NCBI GenBank assembly: GCA_964036275.1
Contig: OZ038440.1
Coordinates: 6,485,690-6,549,689 of the forward strand
Length of the DNA stretch: 64,000 nt
Direction: 5' to 3'
Source: Litoditis marina
Taxonomy: Eukaryota > Nematoda > Chromadorea > Rhabditida > Rhabditidae
Shown: positions 34,101 to 46,800 of the stretch, in pieces
Layout of the letters: the number at the start of each line of letters is the position of its first letter
How positions within the stretch are numbered: the stretch's first letter is position 1
The notes under the pieces: generated by a model
Seen by the model: only the letters and a program-made list of their open reading frames with translations
What the model was told of the DNA's origin: nothing
The model's database searches: none
Translations under genes and position numbers: made by a program

Positions 34101-34298
34101 TAGTCGTTGTCAACGGAATGGCGCGAGGGTACTGAATATCTCCCTTTTCGCTGTGTACGCACACATGTCTTCGATTCCTAGGCCTGCCCGTTATTGGCTC
34201 TAATAGCGCAGTAGTTACCGTCCCGCTACGAATCTTTTGCTCACAGGTTCGATTTCGGCCAGAGACGAAAATTCATAAATTTGGCACTCACTATATAT
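34101..34298 (+). repeat. tRNA-derived SINE-like element, copy 4
   Basis: Head TAGTCGTTGTCAACGGAATG, tRNA-like part with TAGCGCAGTAGTTACCG and CAGGTTCGATTTCGG, tail ATTTGGCACTCACTATATA. Joined tail to tail with copy 5. Confidence 0.75.
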
Positions 34299-34430
34299 GG
34301 GGTGCCAAATTTATAGACGTTTGGCACCCGCCGGAATCGAACCTGCGAGCAAAAGACTCGTAGCCATAAGCTTACCACTGCGCTCTCAACAGCTCACAAT
34401 GGCAAAGCTCTCGAATCAAAGACAAAAAAC
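34299..34430 (-). repeat. tRNA-derived SINE-like element, copy 5 (truncated)
   Basis: Inverted copy beginning GGTGCCAAATTTATAG with a second TTTGGCACCCGCCGGAATCG. It keeps the tRNA-like part (GAACCTGCGAGCAAAAG, ACCACTGCGCTCTC) but lacks the distal head. Confidence 0.7.
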
Positions 34431-36331
34431 TTTATTCGAGAGGTGAACGTCACATAACATTCCAAAACGGTGCTATACTGATGGAACCGCTGTAGTATTT
34501 TGCTCTTGATACACATCGTAACTTACGAAATCAATCGAAATACAACGAGATCAAACTACAAACACCGTGGGATAGGGCAACACATACCGTAAACGCCTAT
34601 TTCGGTCTACTTCCTAGTCTACGAACAGCGAACCCTTACTCCTACAATAACATCGCCTTGATTGCTATGATTAAATGGAATAATGATATACGGACGCTGC
34701 TTGAATTGTTGCCGTGAAGATATTATTACTCATATACGTATTATTTTACATCAATGCTGCTGACACACCTACAGTACACATTCCAACTTCCCAATAACGA
34801 ACTTCCAAACCGAACGCCATTGTCGAGATTAGTTTAAAACACTTTTCAAGGGAATGATAATTCTCGAAAACCTTCACGCATGTTATCATGGAAGACAGCT
34901 CAATTGTAGTTTGAACTCGAAACTCGATGCACGTCAATTCACGATTTTTCACCGATAAGTAACGGAATAAAGTAGAAACACAGCGCGATAGAGCAAGATA
35001 TGGGCACGAGTTGACAACAGCAACTCATAGTTACCATTTCAAACGTGAAACATTTACGCAATATCTAGTTTTGATATCTCGAGCTTATTCAAAGTTCTAA
35101 TGTTTGACTCTTTATGTTTCACATGAAAACATTGTAATTTGCCTATGTTCTCAATACACAAACAACAATCAAGTGATATAATCTGATCGCAGTAGTAAAT
35201 CAAGTGGGGCAGCAATCCGTCAGAAAATGTGAAATTAGTTTCTCGAGAACTTCTGACACACTGATTGACACGGTCCAGCCTACTTCTCGTCATCGCTAGC
35301 TGGACCCTCTTGCTAATTGCGTAGCAGTCGCAGCACTGGGTATTACTAGATTTCTCCAACTTTTTTATAGTTCGCACATTTCCCAACTGGACTTGGGCAG
35401 CTTGCCGATGAAATTTCAAGGCAGTTTTTGAATATGTTTAAATACTTCAAAACAATAGAAATTAATGTGAAGAGTTCTTCCCCTTAGGCCCATTCGTATT
35501 CAACGAAACTTTCTGTAAAATATATGTCTTCTCTAAATAAGAGTCTTCCAAAGTTTTTGGCACGCTGCCAACGAGTCCAGTTGGGAAATGTGAGCACTAT
35601 AACAATTAATGTGAGCTTGACTAAGAACGATTGTGTGGACCAATCCCAACGCCTCGGTCCTGCGTCGGAATCGGTCTACAAAATTGTCCTACTCGGAATA
35701 TTTGATCTACTCTCGGAGTCTCCAGCTCGATTGCGTATTACTTTCGCATCTCTCGACTTTTTAGGCTGTTCTCAAACATACTATTGTATTTTACTACGGC
35801 AGATTTTTTGTAAGTGGTCGTTCTCTTACAACTTACAACTTATCAACTTACAACTTATCAACAAAATCACTGTTTGAAAATGTTCCATATTCGTGAAACA
35901 ATATAAATGACGTATCGAAAGTGTATCTGACACGCTGCCGAATTCATAGTGGTAGAGATCAGGAAAAAGTATCCGATGTAGACCACTTTCACCTGAAACT
36001 GCTGCCGCACCTGATTTCTATTATTCATGAAGAACTTACATATAATTCTCTAGGCATTTTGAAAAACTTATTTGATTTTGAAAGAGGCCCCTCTCCTGTT
36101 TATTACACTGTTTTGTGGGCCAGTGGTAATTGGACGTTTATTATGAAATGTGGGCATTTTAAAACATATTCACTTCTTGCAAATCAATTTGAATCGCGAA
36201 CACTTGCAAGGCAAGCTTTTAATTGCTTCTCGCTCAAGTATACGTATGAATACTACAATTTGGGAAACTACAATTTCCTGAGCTCGATTAACACCTATTG
36301 TATTTCTCATTTTCCAACTATGACGCTTCAG

Positions 36332-39300
36332 ATGGAATTAGAGTTTCACCCCGATTCCTACGTTCTTGGAATCTGTATGATGGTACCAACAGTCTTGCTA
36401 ATGGTTATCTACTCAGTTATCGTCTCGGTTGGTTTTTCTTCAGACATTTTTCAACCAGAATAGCTTGTTATTTAAGAATTTAAGTACTCGGCCAGTTCGT
36501 ATTAAATAATAATCTGCGAGATAGTATGCAGACCAGAGAGACGCCGACTGACTGCTTCTCCTTGAATTGCACACTCTCTAGCTCTTGTGATTGGCCCATG
36601 ATTGAGAAACAAGTGGTTTCGAAATGGAATCACAGTAATCCATTTTCGCGTGATTTAAGTCCGCGAGAAAAACGGAAATGAAAGACAAAAAGCCCTGAGT
36701 CAGAGCTCACGTAGAAAGACTGAATGTTCAATCTGAGAGAGATGTCTAATGATGAAAAAAACTCTATTTTGGTAGGTTGTGCAGAACCAGTATTCTACTC
36801 AAATACGGTCGACTCGAGTTACAAAAACATAAGGACGAACAGCATGTATACTAGAAGTAAATTGAACAGTCACGTAAAGTTAGCATTCTAATGAGGCACT
36901 TTGTCATTGCACGTTCCCGAGTTCTGCTGTGTTTAACATGTTTTACGTGACTGTCAATGGACTAACAATATAGAGCTTTCAGTTCCATTGCCCAGAGCGA
37001 ATCTTACAGCATGGCGTGCAATGTAAATTGATAATTTCAACAAACACTCATGAAACAAAACCGCTAATCAACTTATTAGAGAAGTCTTTGTATTGGTTTT
37101 CCAATACTTTATACTCTATCATTTTTAGATTTTTCTGTTCGACAAGGATTTTCGCAGCTCCGGTGCTTTTTTGATTCTCGCTCATATCGGAATTGCTGAT
37201 ATACTTCAACTTATCCTGCATCTATCAGCCGCAACATCACTAATGTCACAATTTCTCGTACCATTGTGGATAGCAAAGGTTAGAATATATAAATGACACA
37301 AAAACAAATCCCACACAAACCTATATTTATATTAGGCGGCTCTTTTAGTAATATTGTTTTCATTTACTCAACTTGCTTCAGCCAGAAATGCGAATCAACG
37401 GAATATTACTTTCAATACACTTTTACAGTACCAACCCAGTCAACCTACAAGTTTTTCAGTTTACTCTTGTATCAGTTTATTTTTGATCAAATGTTAGAAC
37501 GAAGTGGTAAACTTGTATTTCTTGTTTAGGTAATTGGGGCCGTGATGTACTCGTTCATGATCCAGTCCTTTTTGCTGGTTCATGTTCTCAACTTCAACCG
37601 TTTTCAAACACTAATCCTGGGGGAAAAACATCGGAAAATTGGGCACCCGGAAAAACCTAGGGTGTTTCGGGGAAATGGTATTTCCGGGAAATCCCCGAGA
37701 ACGTTCAAGGTATTTTCAGGGTGAAATGGAGGTATAAACTCTACAAATTCTCGATAATTTCAGGGTAACTCAGCATCGGGGAAAAGCATCGGAAAAAGAG
37801 CATGAATAAGCCTTTCGCCGCGGCAATCGCGTAACCCGTACTAGATACGGCGCGGCCAGGGGTGCCGTGATTTGATATTTTGGAAATTATCAGCTCAACA
37901 TCGAGGTCTGAATATCGATAGGGATGATACAATGAAGTTCATTTCATGAAGTATTTACTAATGAAATATACACTTCTATTCTCTTCATATATTATTAATA
38001 TTTTGAAAAATATTTTTTAGAAAAATATTTTTCAAGAAAATATATTTTTGATAACATTTTCGAAAAATACTTTTACCAAGAAAAATATCTTATTAGTTTT
38101 TTTCAATCACGTGTGAAAAATTTCTGAGAAGTTACTGAGAAATTGTAAGGTGACAACCGGGAAATTCCCGGGATTTTTCCCTGTTTTCACCTTCTTTTCG
38201 CTCTGATCATTTCGCGAAATGATCCCGGAACGATTGAGGTAGAATCAGGGAAAAAATCGGGGAATTTCAGGGAAACCGGCGCTCCTGTGAACTGAAGTTC
38301 ACCCAGTTGAGATCATTCATTCTGGTGGGTTTTAGCTATTTACAATTTTACGTTTCAAATGATAAAAACTATAATAAAATTTGCAAACTATGCTATTCTA
38401 TTTATGCTCTCAGTGATAGCCATTCGAAATCGTTTGACCCATTCTAGTTTCTTAGCCTGCTATATAACTTTCAATTTGCACCTCGTGTATCTAACGTTTA
38501 TTCGTTAGTCTAACGTTTATTCTTTGAACCGTTACTTTGTTGTGAACTACGCTTATTCTATTTTTGTTTAGGGCGAGATTGTCGTATGTTATTTCATAAT
38601 TTTTGTATTGTTTATACTCCACCTTTTACCTGAGTGTGACTTTGTGTTCGATCCCTTCTTCTTCTTTTGGGGGACACTTAATGAGGAACCCCGCCCTCTC
38701 GAGAGTATTCTAGTTCAATTCGAACAACAAACTCATCTCAGTATTATTATATCCTCTGCTTTCACCTATGTGGTCATTATCATTCATATGTGTACTGTGG
38801 TAAGCAAATATATTCACCAATATCAATGATATACAATTTCAACATTGAAAACAACTCAAAAGTTTCTTACCTCAGATTTAATAGCGAGCAAATTGCTTCG
38901 GAAACGTAAAAACAACCTTGTTTGGAACATGACTGAAAATAACTCCAATACAAGTTATAGAAGTATTCGTTAAACTACGAAATTACCCTTAAAATCTGAC
39001 TTTCAGAGTTTTTCTACCTCCAGTGCTCGTGAGCGAATGTTGACACTTCAGGTACTGTAAAATTTCACAATACGTCTCTCTTTAAATTTTAATTTAGGTT
39101 CGGAACGAAATAACACGTTATGATTCGACGAACTTGAAATAATTCACCCATTTTCATATCAAAACTTGTATGAATGCAGCCAGGACCACCAATTTGTTTA
39201 GGCTCTTGTTGTGGTTGGATCGTTTACATGTTCCTACATCCACTGGTATTTGATTGTGCCAAGGTTTTGGGTGGAAGGTGTAGGTTGGGACTACTCGGCA

Positions 39301-39789
39301 CTCATAGTCTGGATCGTCATGGATGGAATACATCCCATTGTATTTCTCATATTCAACAAGTAGGCTCTATATATTTGTTTTTCAGTTGATTTACACACCT
39401 ACATTCATTCAAAACTATACGCTCGCTCAATAAATGTCGTCGAGCGTACTGTCGCGCTTTTTTATAATGGAAAGTTGTAAACGAAGCACATTATTAAGAA
39501 GGTTCAATCTATTGACGAATCGTGTGAACTGGGGTCTGACAGTCATTTATCACGAGGTCAAAGTTGAAAACACCGTCAACTTAGATGCTTATGGGAACAC
39601 AAAAAATAGCTACTAATCTGTTCGGGATCTTTCTAATCATGTTCCAGACGTCTTCGCTGTTCTCTGCTCTTGCTCTTCACAAAGTTTACCCTGTCTCCGA
39701 ATGAAACCACAGCCCTATTCCATAGTAGACAGAAAAGAAGATCAACTTTCGTTGCGAGAAGAATCGCGAGTGTTGCAGACCGAACCTGA
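36332..39789 (+). CDS. srt-like seven-transmembrane chemoreceptor A
   Basis: Predicted plasma-membrane chemoreceptor, about 316 aa. Exons: 36332-36427, 37129-37278, 37530-37661, 38572-38799, 39007-39051, 39202-39359, 39648-39789; CDS 951 bp. The ATG directly follows a CTTCAG, suggesting trans-splicing. Motifs: MELEFHPDSY N-terminus, ILAHIGIADILQL in TM2, VLNFNRFQTLIL ending TM3, FDPFFFFWG in the second extracellular loop, ARERMLTLQ hinge, WIVMDGIHPIVFLIFNK in TM7, basic tail ending SVADRT. Exon lengths equal those of receptor B except the last (96,150,132,228,45,158). Oddity: the last 12 codons of exon 3 (KHRKIGHPEKPR) do not resemble B (RLSFAKTKSFLM) and merge into repeat sequence; a second in-phase donor at 37709 would lengthen the exon by 16 codons. 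AATAAA at 39814-39819. Confidence 0.85.
36847..36972 (+). mobile_element. MITE family A copy (receptor A intron 1)
   Basis: TATACTAGAAGTAAATTGAA start, ACTAACAATATA end; lacks the GCATCGT phrase in the middle. Confidence 0.8.
37620..38290. repeat. low-complexity insertion rich in GGGAAAT/ATTTCCC (receptor A, exon 3 end and intron 3)
   Basis: Recurrent phrases GGGGAAAAACATCGGAAAA, GGGGAAAAGCATCGGAAAA, TTTCCGGGAAATCCCCG, GGGAAATTCCCGGG and GGGGAATTTCAGGGAAA, plus an AAATATTTTTC-rich middle at 37990-38100 and a GC-rich patch at 37815-37870. Absent from receptor B. It reaches into the coding end of exon 3. Confidence 0.6.
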
Positions 39790-39813
39790 CGAATGCTACA
39801 TGGAAATTAACCG

Positions 39814-39819
39814 AATAAA
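39814..39819 (+). terminator. poly(A) signal of receptor A
   Basis: AATAAA 25 bp after the stop codon at 39787-39789. Confidence 0.55.
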
Positions 39820-40077
39820 TTGCTCGTGCTTTTTTTTGTTTGAGGCATTCCGTTTTTTTTTGTTAAAACTTAAAACAAGTAACCAAAAGATAGATGGGGT
39901 TGCTCTATGGTTGATGAAATGCGTGAAATACGTGTGGAATCATGAATCATGTCATGCTGCATAATTTTCCGTGGAATTGTCAAAAATAATGGGTCTTCAT
40001 GATCTAGTCATCTCATATGAAACAGTTGGTGAGATCATTCCGACATCACGTTCCGCATCTATTTTTTGCGCAGGCGT

Positions 40078-40193
40078 TATACTGTCGGTTAATTACACAG
40101 TCACGTGAAACATGTTAAACACAACTCAGAAACGTGAAGCGATATCTCATCAGAATGTTAGCTTCACGTGACTATTCAATTTACTTCTAGTAC
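40078..40193 (-). mobile_element. MITE family A copy (intergenic)
   Basis: Inverted copy from TATACTGTCGGTTAATTACA to TTTACTTCTAGTA, missing the GCAATGACAAAGTGC phrase. Confidence 0.75.
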
Positions 40194-41917
40194 ATATTCC
40201 GACAGTATAAACGAGCAGATAATTGCCTCATTTTTGAGGATTCGCAGGTTGGAATCAGACGGGCGAGATGTTCACGAATTTTGCTGCTAGTTCGATATTA
40301 ATAACCTTTCATTACCACTACATCAAGTATCTGCGACTAGATTGCGGCTGATGTTTGGTGAACTCTCTGCTTCGTACTAGACGAAACTTCACCTGCCGAG
40401 AAGCAAAAGGTCAAAATTGCAACAAAAGTAGAGATCGTACCATTCAGATGGAAATGTTCATGAATACTTAGTTTGATAGAGATTTTGATATGGTCTCCGA
40501 TGATTTCGATTCTCATACCGGTTTACAATTAATCATTTCATATACCACATACAACTGTGTGTATAGTTAGCGGACTTTGCAGATGTTTTTTTCATTAGTT
40601 TTACACGTGTACCACCTGACTATTTTTTGAAGTGGCTCCTTTATTCACAATGTTCTTTTTCTTTGATCATTCGTATTTCTAGGAATTCTATGTCTAGTTT
40701 TCTTTTTCGATTCGCGCACCTCAGTGCATTGAATGACCGAATAAATGAATACTTAGAAAATTGAGAAGGTGTTTTGGTGAGGGTAAGCAAAATACTATAT
40801 ATCTGATTTGCATACAAATCAGGGAAGTGGCTCTTATTAACCGACCAAATCCTGTTTACCCCAGAAGTACTGCTGACAAACTGAGCTGAACTCGTAAAAT
40901 TAAAGAGATAAAGACAATTACATTCAGTATTTATTGGATACTGAAAACAATCGTTCTTATTAACCCCTCGTTGAAGTAATGGGTCTACAATTAAGTGTTC
41001 CGACTGTTTTAGTGTACCACGGCAACACAAAAGTCACTTTCATCAAAACAGTTAAAATACCATGCTATGTAATCACCTGGGTAAATGTAAATGTACTTTT
41101 TATCGATCTCTGATACCATTGAGTTAGATGTAACGTTATAAACTAACGTAACTAGACAGGGTTCAAGTTTGAGCTGCTAGTTACTTTATAATCTTTTTTT
41201 TCCAAGTTAATCAGTTTCATAAATGATTCTGATAATGAACATTTCCTGGTATTTATTCTTGGTCTAACGCTATGAAATATCAATCAAATCGCGATTAATT
41301 ATATTTCTGATTGGTACACCTGGATACGACAGCTCTTTCGAATCCACATTTTGAACGTTCGCTCTGAAGTTCTAGAACTAACCTGAAATAATTCTGTTTA
41401 TCTTTGAAGTAAAACTACCTCAAATCAGTTTTTTTGTCGTTTTTCGGTTGGTGAATAACCGAAACGAGTGATGTTAACAAGGTTGCATCAACTTAGTTTG
41501 AAAACTTTTAAAATATGAATTCCATCTTTAGATTGCTCGAAAAACTTTTCTACAAACGTTGACACAACATGACAATATGAAGTAATATGAAATATGTAAC
41601 ATCGAAAACTCATATTAAATGATTCTCGATTATACTAGTTACAGAAATTTATCGTTAATTTCTTCAGGATGTTATTTCCAGTTATGTAAAGTTAGAACTC
41701 CACATATCGAGCCGACATTGTAGCTCGTCTCTTCTACAGTATGCAACTGTTTTCAAATTAGCGTGTTATAACAAAGTCATCGTTTTCGTGTCTTTTTCGT
41801 AACACACTTCTTCTATACTGATTTCAACGGACACAGAAATCTGAAACACTCTCAAACATTAACATTATACAAAACCGAGCAGTTTCAAGCAGTTTCAAGG
41901 TAGCAGCTCAGAGTAGG

Positions 41918-42072
41918 TATGCTAGGATATCCCGGCCCCTTGATCCCATCCTGCGTCTCCTATTTTCTGCTTTCACATCCCGCCGGGGTGTAAGAGACAA
42001 GAAATGGTGAGGGAGAGCGAGAGACGCAAGATGGGATGAAGGTGCCGCGATCTTCTAGCATACGTACTCAGA
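41918..42072. repeat. palindromic MITE-like element
   Basis: The left half (GTATGCTAGGATATCCCGG, CTTGATCCCATCCTGCGTCTC) is the reverse complement of the right half (GAGACGCAAGATGGGATGAAG, GCGATCTTCTAGCATACG). The centre holds CATCCCGCCGGGGTGTAAGAG. A truncated relative lies at 6248-6365. Confidence 0.75.
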
Positions 42073-42674
42073 AGTTCAGTAAGATGGACCAACCTACTCC
42101 TGCAGGAGTCGGAACAAGATAACATTGTGCAAAAGGCGTGCTGAGAAGAGACATTAGAGCAGGATGATCCTGATTGGAAATAGATGTAGGAGGTTCCCCC
42201 AGAGGGCCAGAGGAAGCGAAAGTAATGTCTGAAATTCAAATCTTATTCTAAACAAAGAAATGTTACATTATGAATGTTCAGGTACATGCTCTTGTCGTGG
42301 TTCTCATATTTATTTATTTATGAGACTTTGCTACGATGCCTGGTATATCCGTGGTAGTAGTGACTTCGTGGTTGGTCCGAGAAGATTTCAACAGATAATT
42401 ACAGAAGTAGACAATAGTATGAGAAGCTCTAGTAGAATTTAAATTGTACCACAGAAGTTTTCCGGATCACCCACGGATTCTCCCTGGATTTTCACATGGC
42501 AATATCATGACACTCCAACGTGAAGATGCGAGGGGAATCCGTGGACGTTTCGAAAAATATCCGTGGTGAAAAGATTCCCGTGAAGGTATGGCCAACTTTT
42601 CTAAAGCGGCCCCTATATTCTTTGAACCCGATTCATTTCTGTTTACATCAGAAGCACACCTCACGAACTGAGCT

Positions 42675-42800
42675 GAACTCATAAAACTGAAGTGGCAAAG
42701 ATTGTGACATTCATTGTTGGATTGGATACCAAAGCACAGTTGGTATTGTTCACACATTTCTGGTTTAATGGGTCTTCAATTGAGTTTTCCATCTGTGATA
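42675..42800 (-). pseudogene. possible first exon of a decayed gene
   Basis: After an AG acceptor, an ATG opens a 37-codon frame beginning MENSIEDPLNQKCVNNTNC and running to an in-frame TGA. A weak donor (GTTTTA) just before the stop could end an exon. The N-glycosylation-type and Cys content resembles the extracellular start of some nematode chemoreceptors, but no following exons were found. The matching stretch near 40900-41010 has TCG in place of ATG. Treated as a remnant; identity unknown. Confidence 0.2.
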
Positions 42801-43881
42801 ATGTACAGGAGGAATAAAATCGTAACTCTCAACCATACTGTTTAAATACGCAATGTTAACTTGTATGAGTAGATGTGGATGTATTTCTTCTTAATGTCTG
42901 ATACTTCAGAAATGCTAGCCTTCAGGATCATTTGAAAACAGCTTCAAAGAAGCAATTTTTAAAGTGGTGCGTTAGATGTGTCGTTATGAGCAAACGTAAG
43001 ATGCATGCTGTTCAAGTTGAAGGCGATTCCGTGCAGCTGAAAAGAAAACCATCCTTCCGTAAATTACTTCAGTATTAGCTTTCTAAGTTATTAACTCGTA
43101 GAAATAATAGTGATAATGGAAGTTTTCTGGTAATAAGTCCTATAAATGCTCTTTGTACGCTATGGAATGTCAATCAAATTGTGGCTGATTGAATCTCCGA
43201 TTGGTACCTAGGATACAACGACAGCACGCTCAAATCCACATTTTGATCGTTTACTCTGAGGTTCAAACTGAGCTCGGTTCTTGTCCAAGTTTGAAATGAA
43301 AAGTTTTATTGAGTATTACCGCACCAAACTGATATTTTCTCTGTCGTTTCTTCAATAAGTGAATATCCGAAACAAATGTTGGTAATGAGATAGCATCAAC
43401 TTAGATTGAGCTTTCCAATCTAAATTAGCTGGTGAGTATCTTATGATCAATATTCCGTTTTTCACGTAGTGTCTCGCCAGTAGGTTACAGAATTTTTTTG
43501 TTAATTGACTTGGAAGTTTGCTTGAAAGATTGTAAAAGAATCGTAAACTTCCGCATTCGCTTCTTAAACACGCGAGTTTGTTCAGATATGTGCACAACAG
43601 GTGAAATCGGGAAAGAAACTATTCAATATATTCGTTAGAGCGAAAGTTGTAGTCGCAATTAATCCTCTGCAGCCACATAAAAAACGGTTAAAACTTCCCA
43701 CAACCGAAATCCCCCCGTTCGGAACGTGAATTTTCACCGAAGTGTTCTAATAGAATAGTAGAACCTGAATTAGTATCGATTTGTTAGGTTTATTTACGTT
43801 TGAAGTGATTTCTACAACCCTTCACGTAGTTATGTGTTTCATGCATTCCACCTTATTTATATGTAAACTTCTATTTAACAG

Positions 43882-46800
43882 ATGGAGCTAGAATTCCACC
43901 CAGACTCCAATCTATTGGGCATGTCAATGATAGTGCCAGCCGTTTTTCTGATCATTCTCTACTCTGCTGTAGTTTGGGTTGGTTTCAATGTTCCGAAATT
44001 TCGAATCAGCATTTGACTCAGTTGTTTACGTACAAAGTTTTCATGCGGGATAACTATACGTGAGTTATAATTAAACAGACAAATCACAGTCGAATCTCCG
44101 AATCGGGATTGGGAATCAACACGATCCAACTACAAACACAATTAAATAGGGTAATTATGTTAATTGGGTTCACAGATACTGGTCAGACTTACAATAAATT
44201 TTGCACCACTAGAGTTAATTCTACCGCAATCATTACAAGACACGGAGAACTAGTGTACCTGCAACGTTGTCTCAGAACGTGTTGAGCACACTAGCTTTTC
44301 GAAATTGAGGGCCTGTTTTCACTTTTGAGTTTCCAAGTTTTTCTCGAATTAGAACTCTGTCCTTCCAGATTTTTCTGTTCGATAAAGAGTTCCGTGTCTC
44401 ACGTGCATTTCTGATTCTCTCCCATATTGGAATATCTGATATTTGTCAACTGATCATGCATCTCTCAGCTGGAATCTCAGTTTCTAGTCAGACCGTTTTC
44501 CCATGGAAACTGTCAAAGGTTTGTTAACGTTGTTCTTTTTCAATTCCCTGATTTTTTTTCCGTCATGGCGTCTCAAAGAAGGTAAACTTTGCCTCTATTA
44601 ATGATTTCATTTTGTCAAAAAAAAATTCGCGATTCTCTTAGAGAGGCAATGAACGGAGTAAATCATATAACTTGTCTGCGGAAATCAACAAAAGTGAAAT
44701 AAGATCAGCTGTAATCGGAGGGAAAGAAGGGATACATTATTACCAAACTAGCGTTTTCAGTTTCATTAGATTTGTACCCTGTTTTTACAGTAATTTACAG
44801 TTTTCATAGAGTTCCGATCCTAAAACATTTGAAATGGTTGATAATTCCGTGTTGTAAGGTATTCGGCTCGTTCCTATTTGCTTGCTGGGTGCAGTCCCTT
44901 CTATTGGTGCACGTTCTGAATTTCAACCGCTTTCAAACAATTATTCTCGGAGAAAGACTTTCATTTGCAAAAACTAAAAGTTTTCTGATGGTGAGAATCC
45001 TTTAGATGTTTTAGTAATTCAAAGATATGTTTTTGCGCTTCATGTACACCCTTTCATGGAAACGTATCACAAAATGATCACCGTTCACCCTTTCACCCAA
45101 ACTATGTTCTAATGTCGGTAACCCTATTCGGATGAACGAATGAACTATATATTATTATTGCTATTAAGTTGATAACCTCCTGGCGCGGAGGCACTACTTC
45201 GTGAACCTTTTCCCGATCACCTCATGACCGAAAACAATTGGTTTGCTTACCGTTGCTACGGGATAAATTGAAAAAAATGATTCTCGTACAATTAGAGAAA
45301 TAATGAAAACGTTCCGTTGGCATGATAGCACATTCTATATCTCTCCAATAAAATTTGGAAACATTGCATTATTCATGTAACATACTAACACTTGAAGTGA
45401 AGAGAAGATTACGAACAGAAAATACTACGTAATAGGGTTCGCTTTTCTAAATAAAGCTCATACGGTAAACGTTGTATAAGTCAGTGTATAAGTGAGATTT
45501 TATAATCAAACTTGCAGAATTCACTATTGTGTTCATTGTAGGTCGAACTTGCTATATGTTATGTGATCTGGGTAGTTCTTTTCATTCTTCACCTATTGCC
45601 CGGTTGCGACTACATATTTGACCCTTTCTTCTTCTTTTGGGGGACCCTTCTCGAGAAACCTCGACCTCTCGAAGGACTTCTCGTCCAAATAGAGCATCAC
45701 CTCCATCTCAGCATAATTATTTCCTCAGCTTTCACCTATACCACCATCATCATTCACATGTGTGTTATGGTAAGTATGGAATTTAGTCTGTTTTTGTACT
45801 GCACAGTGCACAACCTAACATTGTAAACATTGTAAAAGTTCTGTACATCTTTCTTTTCTGTCTGGCGCTCCAGAGAATCCTATAAACCGTGATCTACCCA
45901 CTTTTCATACTGGTCACGTAAAAAACGGCAGCTGCAGGGTAGCTGGAGAGAGGTCATGAGATTCTCATTAAAGGGACCGTTCCTCTTTAATTTGGAGGTT
46001 TGAGCTGATTAGTCGATATTGTTCACATCAAAAAACCAAAACCATTCATATAGGTGTCAACTTCCTGTCTTTCTCCGTGTTCTCGAAAATGCGGCGCGAC
46101 CACGCGCACGTACATACACCGCCGAGTTCACCGTACAAAATTTTCAAAATGTCCATAAAATTACAAAACCATATTCAAGACATGGCCAAAATTACCGATA
46201 TGAAATCTGTGGAGAAAGATTTGTAAATATCATGAATACTACAAAGTAGTGATAGATTAAGGATTGCTGTATTACAGTAACCCAAATCATGTTGGCTTCT
46301 GTTTTGCTCCGTAATAATGTGGTTTTCTGAACCCTCTGTACTTTAGGTATGAACTCTCATCTCAAAACAGCATGAATGACTTTTTTCATTTTTCAAAAAT
46401 TACCTACATTGCACATTATAGAGGTACGGTCCCTTTAAAATGACATGACACAAAATTCAAAATTGCGACATCCTCAGAAACACAATTACAGAGCGTTGCT
46501 CCGTCGAACTCCCGGGAGCGGTTAGTGACCATACAGGTAGGTACTCCCCGTAAACCAGTTTGTTATCGCTAACGCCACAAAAAAACGTGAAATTGTGCAG
46601 CTCCATCACGTATATTCATAATGGAACTAAACGCTCTAGAGTTTCATTCAAAAAAGAACCAGTTCTCCATAATCTAAGTTGCAAAAGAAAGTAAAAAGGT
46701 ATAATAACAACCATTATAATAATTATCTTTCACGGTTTCAGAGCTGTGCTTCGTCTAACAATAATTGACATTCAAATTTCTCACACAGCTCGGCTAGCAT

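Larger units (their letters stand above)
33959..36331. other. intergenic between M1 gene and receptor A
   Basis: Holds two SINE-like copies head to head (34101-34298 and 34299-34430), a GAGATCAAACTACAAACAC repeat end near 34547, and a short inverted repeat pair at about 35371-35410 and 35560-35605 (both contain GTCCAGTTGGGAAATGTG in opposite senses). Open frames of about 120 codons around 35.1-35.9 kb have no splice context or recognisable motif. No gene supported. Confidence 0.5.
39790..43881. other. intergenic between receptors A and B
   Basis: Contains a MITE A copy (40078-40193), a palindromic element (41918-42072) and two diverged copies of a roughly 1.1-kb block (about 40620-41800 and 42440-43640). 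The blocks share phrases such as TTCAGCTCAG, CAAAATGTGGATT and ATCAATCAAAT-like stretches. The right copy has a minus-strand ATG frame (42,79x down) reading MENSIEDPLNQKC with an acceptor before it; the left copy has lost the ATG. Presumed remnants of a duplicated gene. Confidence 0.4.

Noticed and set aside
35054..35877. Open frames of about 120 codons on either strand as a gene
   Set aside because: No splice signals, no motif, and they overlap a short inverted repeat.
35921..36331. Open frame continuing upstream of receptor A exon 1 (about 137 extra residues)
   Set aside because: The paralogue begins at the equivalent ATG right after an acceptor; the upstream residues match nothing in receptor B.
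41973..42239. Exon-like proline-rich frame (DITFASSGPL and onward) on the minus strand
   Set aside because: It has an acceptor and a possible donor but no neighbouring exon or recognised domain, and it overlaps the palindromic element.
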